Shown in pieces: positions 10,118-18,291 of a stretch of 64,000 nt of DNA (position 1 is the first letter of the stretch; every line of letters begins with the position of its first letter). Source of the DNA: an uncultured Acetatifactor sp. (lineage in GTDB: Bacteria; Bacillota; Clostridia; Lachnospirales; Lachnospiraceae); assembly GCA_910577185.1 (NCBI GenBank), contig CAJTLR010000002.1:1-64000 (forward strand), given 5' to 3'. A model generated the notes under the pieces. That model did no database searches. It saw nothing but the letters and a program-made list of their open reading frames with translations, and was not told the origin of the DNA. Position numbers and translations under genes: made by a program.

Positions 10118-11596
10118 TCAGAAATTCTGCCCTCTTTCCCCTTCCCCGGCGTCAAGGTTGCTTCCCCTTTGTCCCAGGGGGAGCCGGTAAAAGGACAGGG
10201 GCGGCAGATATGTCACCTCATCCACCATGGGCAGTCTCACGGGATCTGCCTGCCAGGCGAAAGAAAACAAGGCCTCTCCCTCCGGTTTTCTGGCCATGTG
10301 CAAATACACTTTGTTCTTATCTTCCCTGTTGGCCCGGACTTTCAGGATTTCCACTTCTCCCCGCCCATCTTCCAGGGTATACCCGCTGTCTTTTCCCAGG
10401 TCGGAATACAGCAGAAAGCAATTTTTCACATGGGCAAAAGTCAGCTTCAGCCAGCTGCCCTCCCGGGCCAGTCCCAGACGCTCCCGCTCCGTCTCTGTCA
10501 CAAGCTCCCCGGACGCCAGGGCCGGGGCCTCAAATTCCGCCCCTCCGCCCAGTACTCCGAAACACTGGTTTGCCAGCTTCTCTCCCAGCACCACATTGGC
10601 CTGGGCACTGTTATGTATCCCGTCGGAAAGGTTCAGATTTGTGGTGGAGATCACATGGACATGCGGAATCTCCTCCGCCGCCCGCCTCTGGGCCTCCCGC
10701 ACCTTCCCCCAGCATGCATCGTGAATTCCGTTTATCTGACGGTTCAGCTGCATGGTAAATACCGGAATATCATACCCCAGTTCTTTCCGCACCGCCTCCA
10801 CATATTCCTTAAAATTGGCATAGTACTGCTCCGCAGCCCCCGGCTCCGTGTCTGAACAGCCCTGGTACCAGAGGATCCCCGCATACTTTCCCCCGGTCTG
10901 GCGAAAGCGTCTGGTCATATTCCGGTACAAATCCCCTTCTCCGGGTTTCCAGCGGCTCATGGGAGAACCTCCCAGCGCTGTCTGTACCAGTCCCACGGGC
11001 ATCCCGGTCAGTTTCCCATAACATTTTCCGAAGGAAAGATAGGGGGAAGGCCCCGGAATCCCCATCTCCTCATTGGCCGGGGAGCCCGCAAAGGTACTCT
11101 CATTCATGGGATGCGCGGCCAGATCCCATCTGCCCCTGTTCCGGTACAAATGAACGTCCAGGCTGGGGGGATCCGGGCAGAAATCCCGGCTGTAGCCTGC
11201 GGAATTAGACTGTCCCGCAATTACAAACACATTCCCCACTCCCACATGAAGCACACAGTCTCCCCTGTAGAGCCAGGTAAGTCCCGGCACTGTGCTTTGG
11301 GTTTCCAGGCTGGTGTCTATCCGGTACAGGCCCCCTGCGGGCACCCTGATATCCGTCTCAAAGGTTCCCGAAAAACCTTCTCCCTCTGTCACCCCGGAAG
11401 CGGGAGTCCAGGGAATCAGGATTCTATTGTCCTCCTCTTCCACCACGCGCACCACAGGCACGGCCGACTTCACTCCTGCCTGAATGGCGGCGGGGTGTAC
11501 CTGATAGCTTCCCTCCAGGTGAATCACGGCGCTGCCCTTCTCCTGCTGGAAAATTTCCCAGTCCGCAGGCGCCGATGTCAGTGTAATTCCATGCAT
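10118..11596 (-). CDS. Sialate O-acetylesterase-type carbohydrate esterase (SASA domain)
   Basis: SGNH-like esterase predicted to remove O-acetyl groups from sugars so that glycosidases can act. 492 residues, no signal peptide. Visible blocks are FVIAGQSNSAG (catalytic Ser), GMPVGLVQTALGGSP, ILWYQGCSD and, late in the domain, LSDGIHNSAQANVVLGEK carrying the DxxH-type Asp/His pair. The N-terminal 120 residues look like a beta-sandwich extension. The start has GGAGAAATGCC before it. It sits between BKACE and fucosidase genes in one operon. SASA enzymes also act on acetylated xylan or pectin, so sialic acid is not necessarily the substrate; no nan genes are present. Confidence 0.85.
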   Translation of the reverse strand: MHGITLTSAPADWEIFQQEKGSAVIHLEGSYQVHPAAIQAGVKSAVPVVRVVEEEDNRILIPWTPASGVTEGEGFSGTFETDIRVPAGGLYRIDTSLETQSTVPGLTWLYRGDCVLHVGVGNVFVIAGQSNSAGYSRDFCPDPPSLDVHLYRNRGRWDLAAHPMNESTFAGSPANEEMGIPGPSPYLSFGKCYGKLTGMPVGLVQTALGGSPMSRWKPGEGDLYRNMTRRFRQTGGKYAGILWYQGCSDTEPGAAEQYYANFKEYVEAVRKELGYDIPVFTMQLNRQINGIHDACWGKVREAQRRAAEEIPHVHVISTTNLNLSDGIHNSAQANVVLGEKLANQCFGVLGGGAEFEAPALASGELVTETERERLGLAREGSWLKLTFAHVKNCFLLYSDLGKDSGYTLEDGRGEVEILKVRANREDKNKVYLHMARKPEGEALFSFAWQADPVRLPMVDEVTYLPPLSFYRLPLGQRGSNLDAGEGERGQNF

Positions 11597-11609
11597 GGCA
11601 TTTCTCCTT

Positions 11610-12419
11610 TCACTGTCTTTTCCCCGGCAAAATGTGCATGATCTGCCTTGCCTGGGCGGGCGTGGCCACCTCCAGGTCCATGGCCCCGATCAGCGCCGCC
11701 AGTTTTTCCACTTCCTGATAATTATATTCGGCCTGCTTTCCCGGCGCCAGATGACGGCTGTCCTCAAATCCGATGCGCACCACCGAAGCCCCCATGGCAA
11801 TGGCTGCCGCCAGAAAATCCCAGTTGTCCCGCCCATAATGCGTGACTCCCCACAGCGCGTCCCGGGGCACGGCGGCGCAAAATGCCGTAAGGCACTCCAT
11901 ATCCGGCTGCATTCCTCCTTTGTGGCCGAACACCAGATTATACAGCATCGGCTCCCTGTAAGGCACCTGCTCTCTGGTCATACGGATATTGTAAATCATG
12001 CCAATGTCAAATACCTCGATCTCCGGGATAATTCCTCTGTCATACACCGCCCCCGCACAGTAGCGGATATCTTCAAGGCTGTTGATGTACACGGCTTCTC
12101 CCAGGTTCGTACTGCCGCCGTTCAGGGAGGCGCTCTCCACCCTCCGGCACATCAGGGGCCGGCACCGCTGCTCTATGCTCATCTCAGACACGCCTCCGGT
12201 GGAAGCCTGAATGATCAGGTCTGTCTCCTGCGCAATCCGCTCAAATGTATCTTCCAGTTCCGCGGTGTCGTCCGTCAGGGAGCCGTCTTTACGGCGGCAG
12301 TGCAGATGGCACATGGCCGCGCCTGCCCGGGCCGACTTCACCACATCCTCCACCAGGGCCGACTGATCAATTGCTTTTCCCGCCTCCACCGGGGCCAGAG
12401 ATATAATAACCTTTCTCAT
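11610..12419 (-). CDS. BKACE family beta-keto acid cleavage enzyme (DUF849)
   Basis: 269-residue TIM-barrel enzyme of the BKACE (DUF849) family, known members of which condense a beta-keto acid with acetyl-CoA in a zinc-dependent reaction. Zinc-ligand motif HLHCR is present near residue 48, with KVIISLAPVEAG at the N-terminus and VVRIGFEDS near the end. I use the ATG at MRKVIISL because GAAAAGGGAACGGTT precedes it; the longer frame runs into the tandem repeat. Neighbouring DUF1537 kinase and racemase-like genes suggest an acid-sugar or keto-acid pathway rather than lysine fermentation, whose other genes are absent here. The substrate is unknown. Confidence 0.85.
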   Translation of the reverse strand: MRKVIISLAPVEAGKAIDQSALVEDVVKSARAGAAMCHLHCRRKDGSLTDDTAELEDTFERIAQETDLIIQASTGGVSEMSIEQRCRPLMCRRVESASLNGGSTNLGEAVYINSLEDIRYCAGAVYDRGIIPEIEVFDIGMIYNIRMTREQVPYREPMLYNLVFGHKGGMQPDMECLTAFCAAVPRDALWGVTHYGRDNWDFLAAAIAMGASVVRIGFEDSRHLAPGKQAEYNYQEVEKLAALIGAMDLEVATPAQARQIMHILPGKRQ

Positions 12420-12466
12420 AACCGTTCCCTTTTCCTTCTCCGCAAATTCCCCGGCAGCCATTTTTC

Positions 12467-12680
12467 CAGGCCTCAACGGGGCATTTGCCCTTTTTTCGTT
12501 TTCCGCATTTCCTCACAGCCATCTCCAGGCCTCAACGGGGCATTTGCCCTTTTTTCGTTCCCCGTATTTCCTCACAGCCATCTCCAGGCCTCACCGGAAC
12601 ATTTGCCCTTTTTTCGTTCCCCGTATTTCCTCACAGCCATCTCCAGGCCTCACCGGAACATTTGCCCTTTTTTCGTTCCC
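12467..12680. repeat. 59-bp intergenic tandem repeat, about 3.6 copies
   Basis: Copies begin with cctcaacgggg or cctcaccggaa at 12471, 12530, 12589 and 12648, exactly 59 bases apart; the fourth is cut at about 12680. Each contains gcatttgcccttttttcg and ctcacagccatctccagg. Copies 1-2 share the aacggggc variant, copies 3-4 the accggaac variant. There are no unique spacers, so it is not CRISPR. It fills the gap between the DUF1537 kinase stop and the BKACE start inside one operon; 59 is not a multiple of three, and no frame is conserved. Confidence 0.9.
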
Positions 12681-12706
12681 TGAATTCCCGGGCCGGGGAA
12701 TTGCAC

Positions 12707-14170
12707 TCATGCCAGCATTTCCACCATTTTTCTCAGGCTGTCTTCCTCTCCCACGTTTCCCGGAAAAATTATGTAGGACAGCCCGGGAAATCTGCTCTCC
12801 GGTCCCGTCTTCCACACGGGAATGCCGGGGGCGGCCTGGCCTGCCACCATCGCTTTTCTGACGCCCAGTCCCCTGGTTCCCACATCACTGGAGGTGATTC
12901 CCCCCTTTGCAATCAGGAAGCGGGGCTGTCTGTGCAGACCGGCTGCCACTCCTGTCACCGCATCAGAAATTTTTACCGACAGATTTAAAAGTTCCTCTCC
13001 CGTCATTCCCTCCGGCGCCAGAAGTCTTCTGCTGGTATAGACCACAGCAGTCCGGCCCTGCCCCATAATCTCCTCGGCCCTTTCAATCACAAGTTCCGTC
13101 TCCTTTTCCAGGCCGCCCGGCTCAAAGCAGGCATTTACCCGGAACTCCACAAATTCCGCAGGCACCCGGCTTTTTTTCAGGGATTCCAGCTGGGCGGTTG
13201 TCTTCTTCACATGGGAACCTGCCAGCACCAGTCCGCCGTACATCTGCGCGTTTTCTCCCTGGCAGGCATCCTCCCCGGCTCCCCCCAGCAGTTCCTGCCT
13301 GGTGAGCAAAGGCCTGCTGCCCACATTTCCCAATACCCTGGGCATGGCCGCAGCGGAGCGGATCACAAACTCTTTTCCCGCCTTTATGGCTCTCAGCAGA
13401 CATATGGCGAAGGCCTCCACATCGCTTTCCGCTATGGCATCCACGCATATGGGACAGAAATCCTCAGCCGCCATCAGCATACTGGTAATCTCTTCGTATT
13501 TTTTTCCCCGGAGGTAAGGCATCGTAATGTGGATACAGCTTTCCTTCCTGTAAAATCCCCCGCTCTTTTCTTCCACATATTCCCCTAAATGGGAAGATTG
13601 GTAACCGAATGTACTGTCCGCGGCAAATTCCGTCTGTCCGGCGGGAACCAGATACTCTCCCTCCCTCACATAGTGGACGCCCTCCATGGTATAGCGGCCT
13701 CCCTCACAGAAGAAAGGACAGATTACCAGGCCGTGGACTTTCCGGCCCGTCTCTTCTTCCAGGGTCTCCCGCAGCACCCGGGGTTCCAGCAGATAATGCC
13801 CCCGCAGGGTGGAATCCCCCCTGGCCACCAGCAGCAGCTCCTTCCCCGTCTGTCTGGCGGCTTCCACTGTCCTGCGTGCCAGCGCCCGGTGTACCTCTTC
13901 CGTCTTTTCGGGGGAAAAGCTTCTGGAATTGGTGAGAAGAAAAAACATTTGATTTTCCTCCTCCATTCCCTCCAGCAGATTCTCCGGGCTCCAGTCCGTA
14001 TATACGTACACGCCATGGACGGTCTGTACCCCAGTGGGATCATCGTCCAGCACAACTATCTTCCGGTCAAAATCCTTCCTCTCCTCCAGATACAGTCTGT
14101 GTATTTCTTCCTGGTCGGCCACAGGATAGCTCTCCAGCACAGACAGCGGCCGTCTCATACATTGTTCCAT
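12707..14170 (-). CDS. Four-carbon acid sugar kinase family protein (DUF1537/OtnK-like)
   Basis: 487-residue cytoplasmic kinase of the DUF1537 family; characterised relatives phosphorylate 3-oxo-tetronates or threonates/erythronates in acid-sugar catabolism. N-terminal substrate domain has VVLDDDPTGVQTVHG and a TNSRSF segment; the C-terminal nucleotide-binding domain has FLIAKGGITSSDVGTRGLG. GGGAGGAGGAT sits directly before the chosen ATG (MEQCMRRPL); 25 more in-frame codons upstream have no better site. It lies between GH127 and BKACE. Together with BKACE and the racemase-like gene it suggests breakdown of an acid sugar, but the usual dehydrogenase and aldolase partners are not in the window. 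Confidence 0.88.
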   Translation of the reverse strand: MEQCMRRPLSVLESYPVADQEEIHRLYLEERKDFDRKIVVLDDDPTGVQTVHGVYVYTDWSPENLLEGMEEENQMFFLLTNSRSFSPEKTEEVHRALARRTVEAARQTGKELLLVARGDSTLRGHYLLEPRVLRETLEEETGRKVHGLVICPFFCEGGRYTMEGVHYVREGEYLVPAGQTEFAADSTFGYQSSHLGEYVEEKSGGFYRKESCIHITMPYLRGKKYEEITSMLMAAEDFCPICVDAIAESDVEAFAICLLRAIKAGKEFVIRSAAAMPRVLGNVGSRPLLTRQELLGGAGEDACQGENAQMYGGLVLAGSHVKKTTAQLESLKKSRVPAEFVEFRVNACFEPGGLEKETELVIERAEEIMGQGRTAVVYTSRRLLAPEGMTGEELLNLSVKISDAVTGVAAGLHRQPRFLIAKGGITSSDVGTRGLGVRKAMVAGQAAPGIPVWKTGPESRFPGLSYIIFPGNVGEEDSLRKMVEMLA

Positions 14171-14275
14171 ATCCTCCTCCCATTCCGGGCGCATCGCCCC
14201 AACCGGTTCCTTTCTGTATGTATCATGCTTTGGGCTATGCGGCACACATTATAGGGCGGGCCTGGCCAGACCCGG

Positions 14276-16315
14276 TCATACTTTCAGGGAAATCCACACA
14301 CGCATTTCCCCCATTCCCCTGTTGGCCCATGCAAAATACGGAATCAGCCGCACAGGCGCCCTCTCCCAGCCCCGGTCCACATAATCCTGGTAAAGGGCCT
14401 CCCGGTCATAGCCCCCTTCTTCCCCTTCCCCGGTTCTGCGTTTCCAGAAGGTACCCACCAGGGAAAGAACCTGTCTTCCCTCTATCTCGAAGGTTTCCGG
14501 CTCCAGGCAAATGTCAGAGGGAATCAGCAGGTCATCCAGCGTTTCCACATCCGCGTCCGCACTTTCCAGACAATAAACCAGGGGGCCTCTCTCCACCGCA
14601 ACCTGGTTCACGGCCTCCTCCACCATGGCATGGGCACAAGTCAGTCTCGCCTCCATGCCAAGATCTGCCAGCACCTCCGTCTCCGCCGGATTATCCATGG
14701 GCAGTCCCAGGTAGGTTCCGGCACATTTCCCGGTCAGTTCTGCCCGGTGGCAGATCTCCCCGGTTCCCCGGTCTCTCACCTGCACGCTCCCCTTTCTGAC
14801 CCAGGCGGGAATGCGCAGATACAAAGTAAACCCGGTCGCCGTCTCTTTGCCGTCGGATTGTCCTGCACTTTTTCCTTCCCTCCGCACATCCTCAAAGGCA
14901 AAGCGAATTTTTCCGTCATAAGGATATTCCGTCTCCTGAACCACCGTAAAGGACAGTTTCCCCCTATCCCCCGCAGGCAGGGTCACTTTCGCCCTGCTCT
15001 CCCCATAGAGCACGGTATAGATCCCGCTTTCATCCACACCATAGATATATTCGCTCAGCTGGGCCATCAGCCTGGCCAGGTTGGGCGGACAGCAGTAGCT
15101 GAGAATATATTCCGCCCTCTCCTGACCCCAGATCAGTTCATAGGACAGATTTCTGGCACGTCTGAGCATATTTTCATAAAAAAACTTCTTCCCATCCATG
15201 CTGACTCCGGCCAGGTTCACATTCAGCACCATTCGCTCCAGCACGTCCGCATATTCCGCTTTTTTCTCCAGGCACAGCATACGCCATGCCCAGTACACGC
15301 CGCCCACGGAGGCGCAGGTTTCATTGTACGCCGTCACATTGGGCAGCTGGTACTCGTAGCCGTACGCCTGGTGCACCAGCTGGTGTTGAAAGAAATAACC
15401 GTAAGGAGAGGCACCGTTATACAGGGCGCCGCAGCCTCCCGTCACATACATTTTCCGGGTCACAAGGTTCTTCCAGACCTTATGCAGCACCTGCTGTAGC
15501 TCCCCGTCAGCCTCCTCCAGACAAAGGTCAGCCACACCCGCATACAGATAATTGGCCCGCACCGCGTGGCCCATGATTTTCTCATGCTTCCGCAGGGGAA
15601 TACTGTCCTGGTTGTCATCCAGCCCCTCCTTTACGGAATCCCGCAGGGCTATGGCTTTTTTCAGCAGTTCCAGATACTTTTGTTTCCCGGTGGTCCGGTA
15701 CAGCTCCGCAAGGCCCATGTAGTGGGATGGACAGACTGCCGTCTGCACCTCCCCCCTGGGTTCGGCCTCCCCATACAGTTTCTCCAGATAGCCTGCCGCT
15801 CCCTCCGCCACCTTCAGAAAGCTGTCCCTGCCGGTGAGCCGGTAGTACACACAGGCCGATGTAAACAGATGGCCGAAATTATATACCTCAAAATCATTGA
15901 TATCCCCCAGCCGGAAAGCCTTTCCGCTGCGTTCTCCGATAATCTGTTTTGTGGAGAGATAGCCGTCCTCCTGCTGGGCCCTTCCTATCAGCTCCACATA
16001 TTCCTCAAGACGGTTCAGAAGCGCCTGGTTTTCCGTGCGCACAGCCGTGTAAACAGCGGCTTCCATCCACTTATAAAAATCCCCATCCCCGAAAACGGTT
16101 CCGTCAAATTCCCCTTCCGCATCCCCTGTGGCAATCTTAAAATTCTCCAGCACATGACTGATGCTTTTGCTTTCAAACATTTTCTGCAGATGCGGCACCG
16201 TGGAGCCCGCGCAGGTGTCAAACCGCTCCTGATAGAAGCCCCCCGTCCACTCCGCATCCTGATAAGGAAGACTCCAAAGCATTGCATTCTTTGATTTTGT
16301 GGTATCTGTCAGCAT
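14276..16315 (-). CDS. Glycoside hydrolase family 127, beta-L-arabinofuranosidase-like
   Basis: 679-residue (alpha/alpha)6-barrel hydrolase expected to release L-arabinose from arabinofuranosides in the cytoplasm. The unusual cysteine chemistry of GH127 is conserved: NETCA gives Glu332 and Cys334, and SYCCPPN gives Cys408 and Cys409, equivalent to the Zn-bound Glu/Cys set with the nucleophilic Cys in the known HypBA1 enzyme. No signal peptide. AAGGAGACGGTT precedes the start. Second gene of the glycan operon, 45 bases after the racemase-like gene. The arabinose released could feed the kinase/epimerase operon at 56-59 kb. Beta-L-arabinofuranosidase is most likely, but other GH127/GH146-like activities exist. 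Confidence 0.9.
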   Translation of the reverse strand: MLTDTTKSKNAMLWSLPYQDAEWTGGFYQERFDTCAGSTVPHLQKMFESKSISHVLENFKIATGDAEGEFDGTVFGDGDFYKWMEAAVYTAVRTENQALLNRLEEYVELIGRAQQEDGYLSTKQIIGERSGKAFRLGDINDFEVYNFGHLFTSACVYYRLTGRDSFLKVAEGAAGYLEKLYGEAEPRGEVQTAVCPSHYMGLAELYRTTGKQKYLELLKKAIALRDSVKEGLDDNQDSIPLRKHEKIMGHAVRANYLYAGVADLCLEEADGELQQVLHKVWKNLVTRKMYVTGGCGALYNGASPYGYFFQHQLVHQAYGYEYQLPNVTAYNETCASVGGVYWAWRMLCLEKKAEYADVLERMVLNVNLAGVSMDGKKFFYENMLRRARNLSYELIWGQERAEYILSYCCPPNLARLMAQLSEYIYGVDESGIYTVLYGESRAKVTLPAGDRGKLSFTVVQETEYPYDGKIRFAFEDVRREGKSAGQSDGKETATGFTLYLRIPAWVRKGSVQVRDRGTGEICHRAELTGKCAGTYLGLPMDNPAETEVLADLGMEARLTCAHAMVEEAVNQVAVERGPLVYCLESADADVETLDDLLIPSDICLEPETFEIEGRQVLSLVGTFWKRRTGEGEEGGYDREALYQDYVDRGWERAPVRLIPYFAWANRGMGEMRVWISLKV

Positions 16316-16359
16316 AACCGTCTCCTTCTCTTTTCATTTCCTGTATCTCACCCTATATC

Positions 16360-17031
16360 TCACAGCAGGCCTTTTCCCTCCAGGGCCTTTTTCAGTTCCG
16401 CCGCCCCGAAACGCGGGCTGGACAGCGTCAGAATCCCCAGTTCCCTGTGGATGTCCTCCTCCACATAGGCCATGGAGCCCTGGGCCAGCAGAATCACATC
16501 CGCCTGCTCCCTGACCTGGTACGCCTTTTCCAGAAGCAGTCTCCTGAATTGTTCCTGGTTCAGCCCGAAAGCGCCGTCTATGAGTCCATCCACCAGTTCC
16601 ACATGGCGCCCCAGTTCCCTGGCTGCCCGCAGCACGGTATTCCTGGTGGGCACAAGAGTGGTTGGAAGGGTGGCCAGCACTGCAATCCGTTTTCCCCTGC
16701 GCACTGCCTCCCGGCACATTTCCCAGTCAATCCGCACCACCGGCACACCTATGTAGGCCGCCACATTCTGCATACAGTCGGCCACTTCCCCCACGGAAGA
16801 GCAGATGTTCAGTATGGCATCCGCGCCCTGGCGGACCGCTTCCATGTACATGGATATCAGCTCTGCCGCCGCCAGGGGCGTCACATACCCGGCTTCCCGC
16901 ACCCGGGCTAAAATCCCCGGATTCTGCAGGCTCACCAGCTCCGCTTCCTCCCCGATATTCTTCTTCACTTCCCGCTCCACGGTTTCCGTCAGTTCCGGCG
17001 TGGTGCTGGTATACACAAGCGCTGCTTTCAT
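16360..17031 (-). CDS. Asp/Glu/hydantoin racemase superfamily protein lacking the second Cys
   Basis: 223-residue protein with the two-lobed fold of the Asp/Glu racemase superfamily, first gene of the glycan operon. The first catalytic Cys is present in ILNICSSVGE (about residue 81), but the position that normally reads GCT in the second lobe is LLAQGSMAY here, so the second Cys is missing. That argues against ordinary two-base racemisation and fits a one-base isomerase, a decarboxylase-like activity or a divergent racemase. GGGAG lies 11 bases before the ATG. Its constant company with DUF1537 and BKACE genes here points to acid-sugar metabolism, which is inference. Confidence 0.75.
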   Translation of the reverse strand: MKAALVYTSTTPELTETVEREVKKNIGEEAELVSLQNPGILARVREAGYVTPLAAAELISMYMEAVRQGADAILNICSSVGEVADCMQNVAAYIGVPVVRIDWEMCREAVRRGKRIAVLATLPTTLVPTRNTVLRAARELGRHVELVDGLIDGAFGLNQEQFRRLLLEKAYQVREQADVILLAQGSMAYVEEDIHRELGILTLSSPRFGAAELKKALEGKGLL

Positions 17032-17159
17032 ATGATGTTACGCTCCCTTCTGCTTTTTCCGGTGATTCGCAAACCCTGCCGTCCTCCTGGCCGATGCGAT
17101 TGCATTCATTATAAGTCCTGCCTATCCAAAAAAGTATATACAAAACTTTGCGTTTTCAT

Positions 17160-17283
17160 GGAAATTTTACAGATGGCATCAGGGTCTCCCCATGCAATCG
17201 AGCAGGGGAACGTCCCTCTCCACTACTCGCCGACCGGGGCGTACGCCGCTTTCGCTGCTAATTTCCTTACGCGCCCCTGCGCA
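17160..17283 (-). other. Structured intergenic element, possible RNA
   Basis: Non-coding GC-rich segment between the two-component unit and the glycan operon. On the minus strand, gcagggg-type arms at 17274-17280 and 17202-17208 (gcagggg / cccctgc) pair across about 65 bases. Inside lie a GCGAAAGC hairpin with a GNRA tetraloop (about 17247-17254) and the palindrome ggcgtacgcc near 17238. It is upstream of the glycan operon in the same direction, so it may be a leader RNA, or a mobile intergenic repeat. I recognise no named RNA family. Confidence 0.45.
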
Positions 17284-17285
17284 TA

Positions 17286-17326
17286 AAAACCGGCAGCGTC
17301 CCATGCGGGGCATACTGCCGGTTTTT
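17286..17326. terminator. Intrinsic terminator, usable in both directions
   Basis: Inverted repeat AAAACCGGCAG (17286-17296) and CTGCCGGTTTTT (17315-17326) with an 18-base loop and A/T tracts on both sides. It lies 39 bases after the receiver-HEPN stop codon and would end that minus-strand unit. Confidence 0.85.
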
Positions 17327-17364
17327 GTCCTTCGGAAATGATTTTCCAATTGTATTTTTGTGAT

Positions 17365-18291
17365 TTACATATTCTCTGCCACATATTTTTCCATACTGCC
17401 GATCACCTTGTTCATTTCCGCAATGTTTTTTCGAAGAAGCCGGTGGAGCTCCTGGTTAATCTCCACATCCCTGCCATTGATACGGATGACCTTCTGCCCG
17501 AACCGGATATGTCCCAGACGGTTCCGGTAGACACTAATCCGGTCAGTGTAAAACTGTTTGAATCCGGCAGGACACACCGATTCCGGCATCTGATACGCTG
17601 AAAAAAGAATGGGCAGCACTTTCTGCACCACTTCCAGCCGGTCTGCCATACCCAGGATATGGTCGTCATTGTTCACACAAGTAAACATATTCTCCCTTTT
17701 CCCGGCTTCTTCTGCCTGCTTTTTCGCCCTGGCCGCCTTCCTTTCCAGCAGCTCTCCTGTCATCTCCGCCAGCACGTTCCTCTGCTCTTCATCAAATTTC
17801 TGCCAGCAGATATTCAGGATTTCCTTTATCCTCAGCTCAAAATCACTGGTATTATCCAGCACAAATCCTCTCAGATTTACAATGTCCTCCGAGCGCCTCA
17901 CGATTTTCGCAATCAGCTTCTCTGCCTTTTCCGTAAAAATGGCATAATCCCGCTTTGTCAGGTATACACCGTCAATGGGCGGCATGTTTTTGGCAATTGC
18001 CTCCAGCATTTTCTCTTCTTCCGAAGAATAAAACAGAATATCCGTCAGAATATCATTTTTCCGAATGGCCGATACAATACTGTCCCCCTTGCAGCCCGCC
18101 AGCTTATAGTCCATAAGGATCAGGTCATAGTCGTTTCCTTCCAGCTCGCCTATCTCAAAGTCCTCCCCGTCTCTCCGGGAAATATCCGGCTCCAGGCAAT
18201 GTTCTTCCAAAATCCGTTTTATCTTCTTCTCCTCCATACGGTACCAGGCAGCCTCATCTTCAAACCACAAAATTTTAAACTTTATATTCAT
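17365..18291 (-). CDS. Receiver-domain protein with C-terminal HEPN-like RNase motif
   Basis: 308-residue cytoplasmic protein. Residues 1-130 are a receiver domain: acidic patch WFEDE at 9-13, phospho-acceptor Asp61 in LILMDYKLAG, Ser in LFYSS and Lys in YLTKRDY. Residues about 150-308 are all-helical, with a charged coiled stretch (ERKAARAKKQAEEAGKRE), and contain YRNRLGHI, an R-x4-H motif (Arg256, His261) of the HEPN ribonuclease superfamily. There is no DNA-binding domain. Its ATG overlaps the stop codon of the upstream kinase-like gene as ATGA, showing translational coupling. I infer that phosphorylation switches a HEPN RNase; the HEPN call rests on one motif plus helical context, so a non-catalytic HEPN or other helical output is possible. 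Confidence 0.7.
   Translation of the reverse strand: MNIKFKILWFEDEAAWYRMEEKKIKRILEEHCLEPDISRRDGEDFEIGELEGNDYDLILMDYKLAGCKGDSIVSAIRKNDILTDILFYSSEEEKMLEAIAKNMPPIDGVYLTKRDYAIFTEKAEKLIAKIVRRSEDIVNLRGFVLDNTSDFELRIKEILNICWQKFDEEQRNVLAEMTGELLERKAARAKKQAEEAGKRENMFTCVNNDDHILGMADRLEVVQKVLPILFSAYQMPESVCPAGFKQFYTDRISVYRNRLGHIRFGQKVIRINGRDVEINQELHRLLRKNIAEMNKVIGSMEKYVAENM

Noticed and set aside
8664..11596. Sialic acid utilisation locus
   Set aside because: Only a SASA esterase is present; no sialidase, nanA, nanE or nanK genes are in the window.
12467..12680. Possible CRISPR array
   Set aside because: The 59-base units abut without unique spacers and no cas genes are present.
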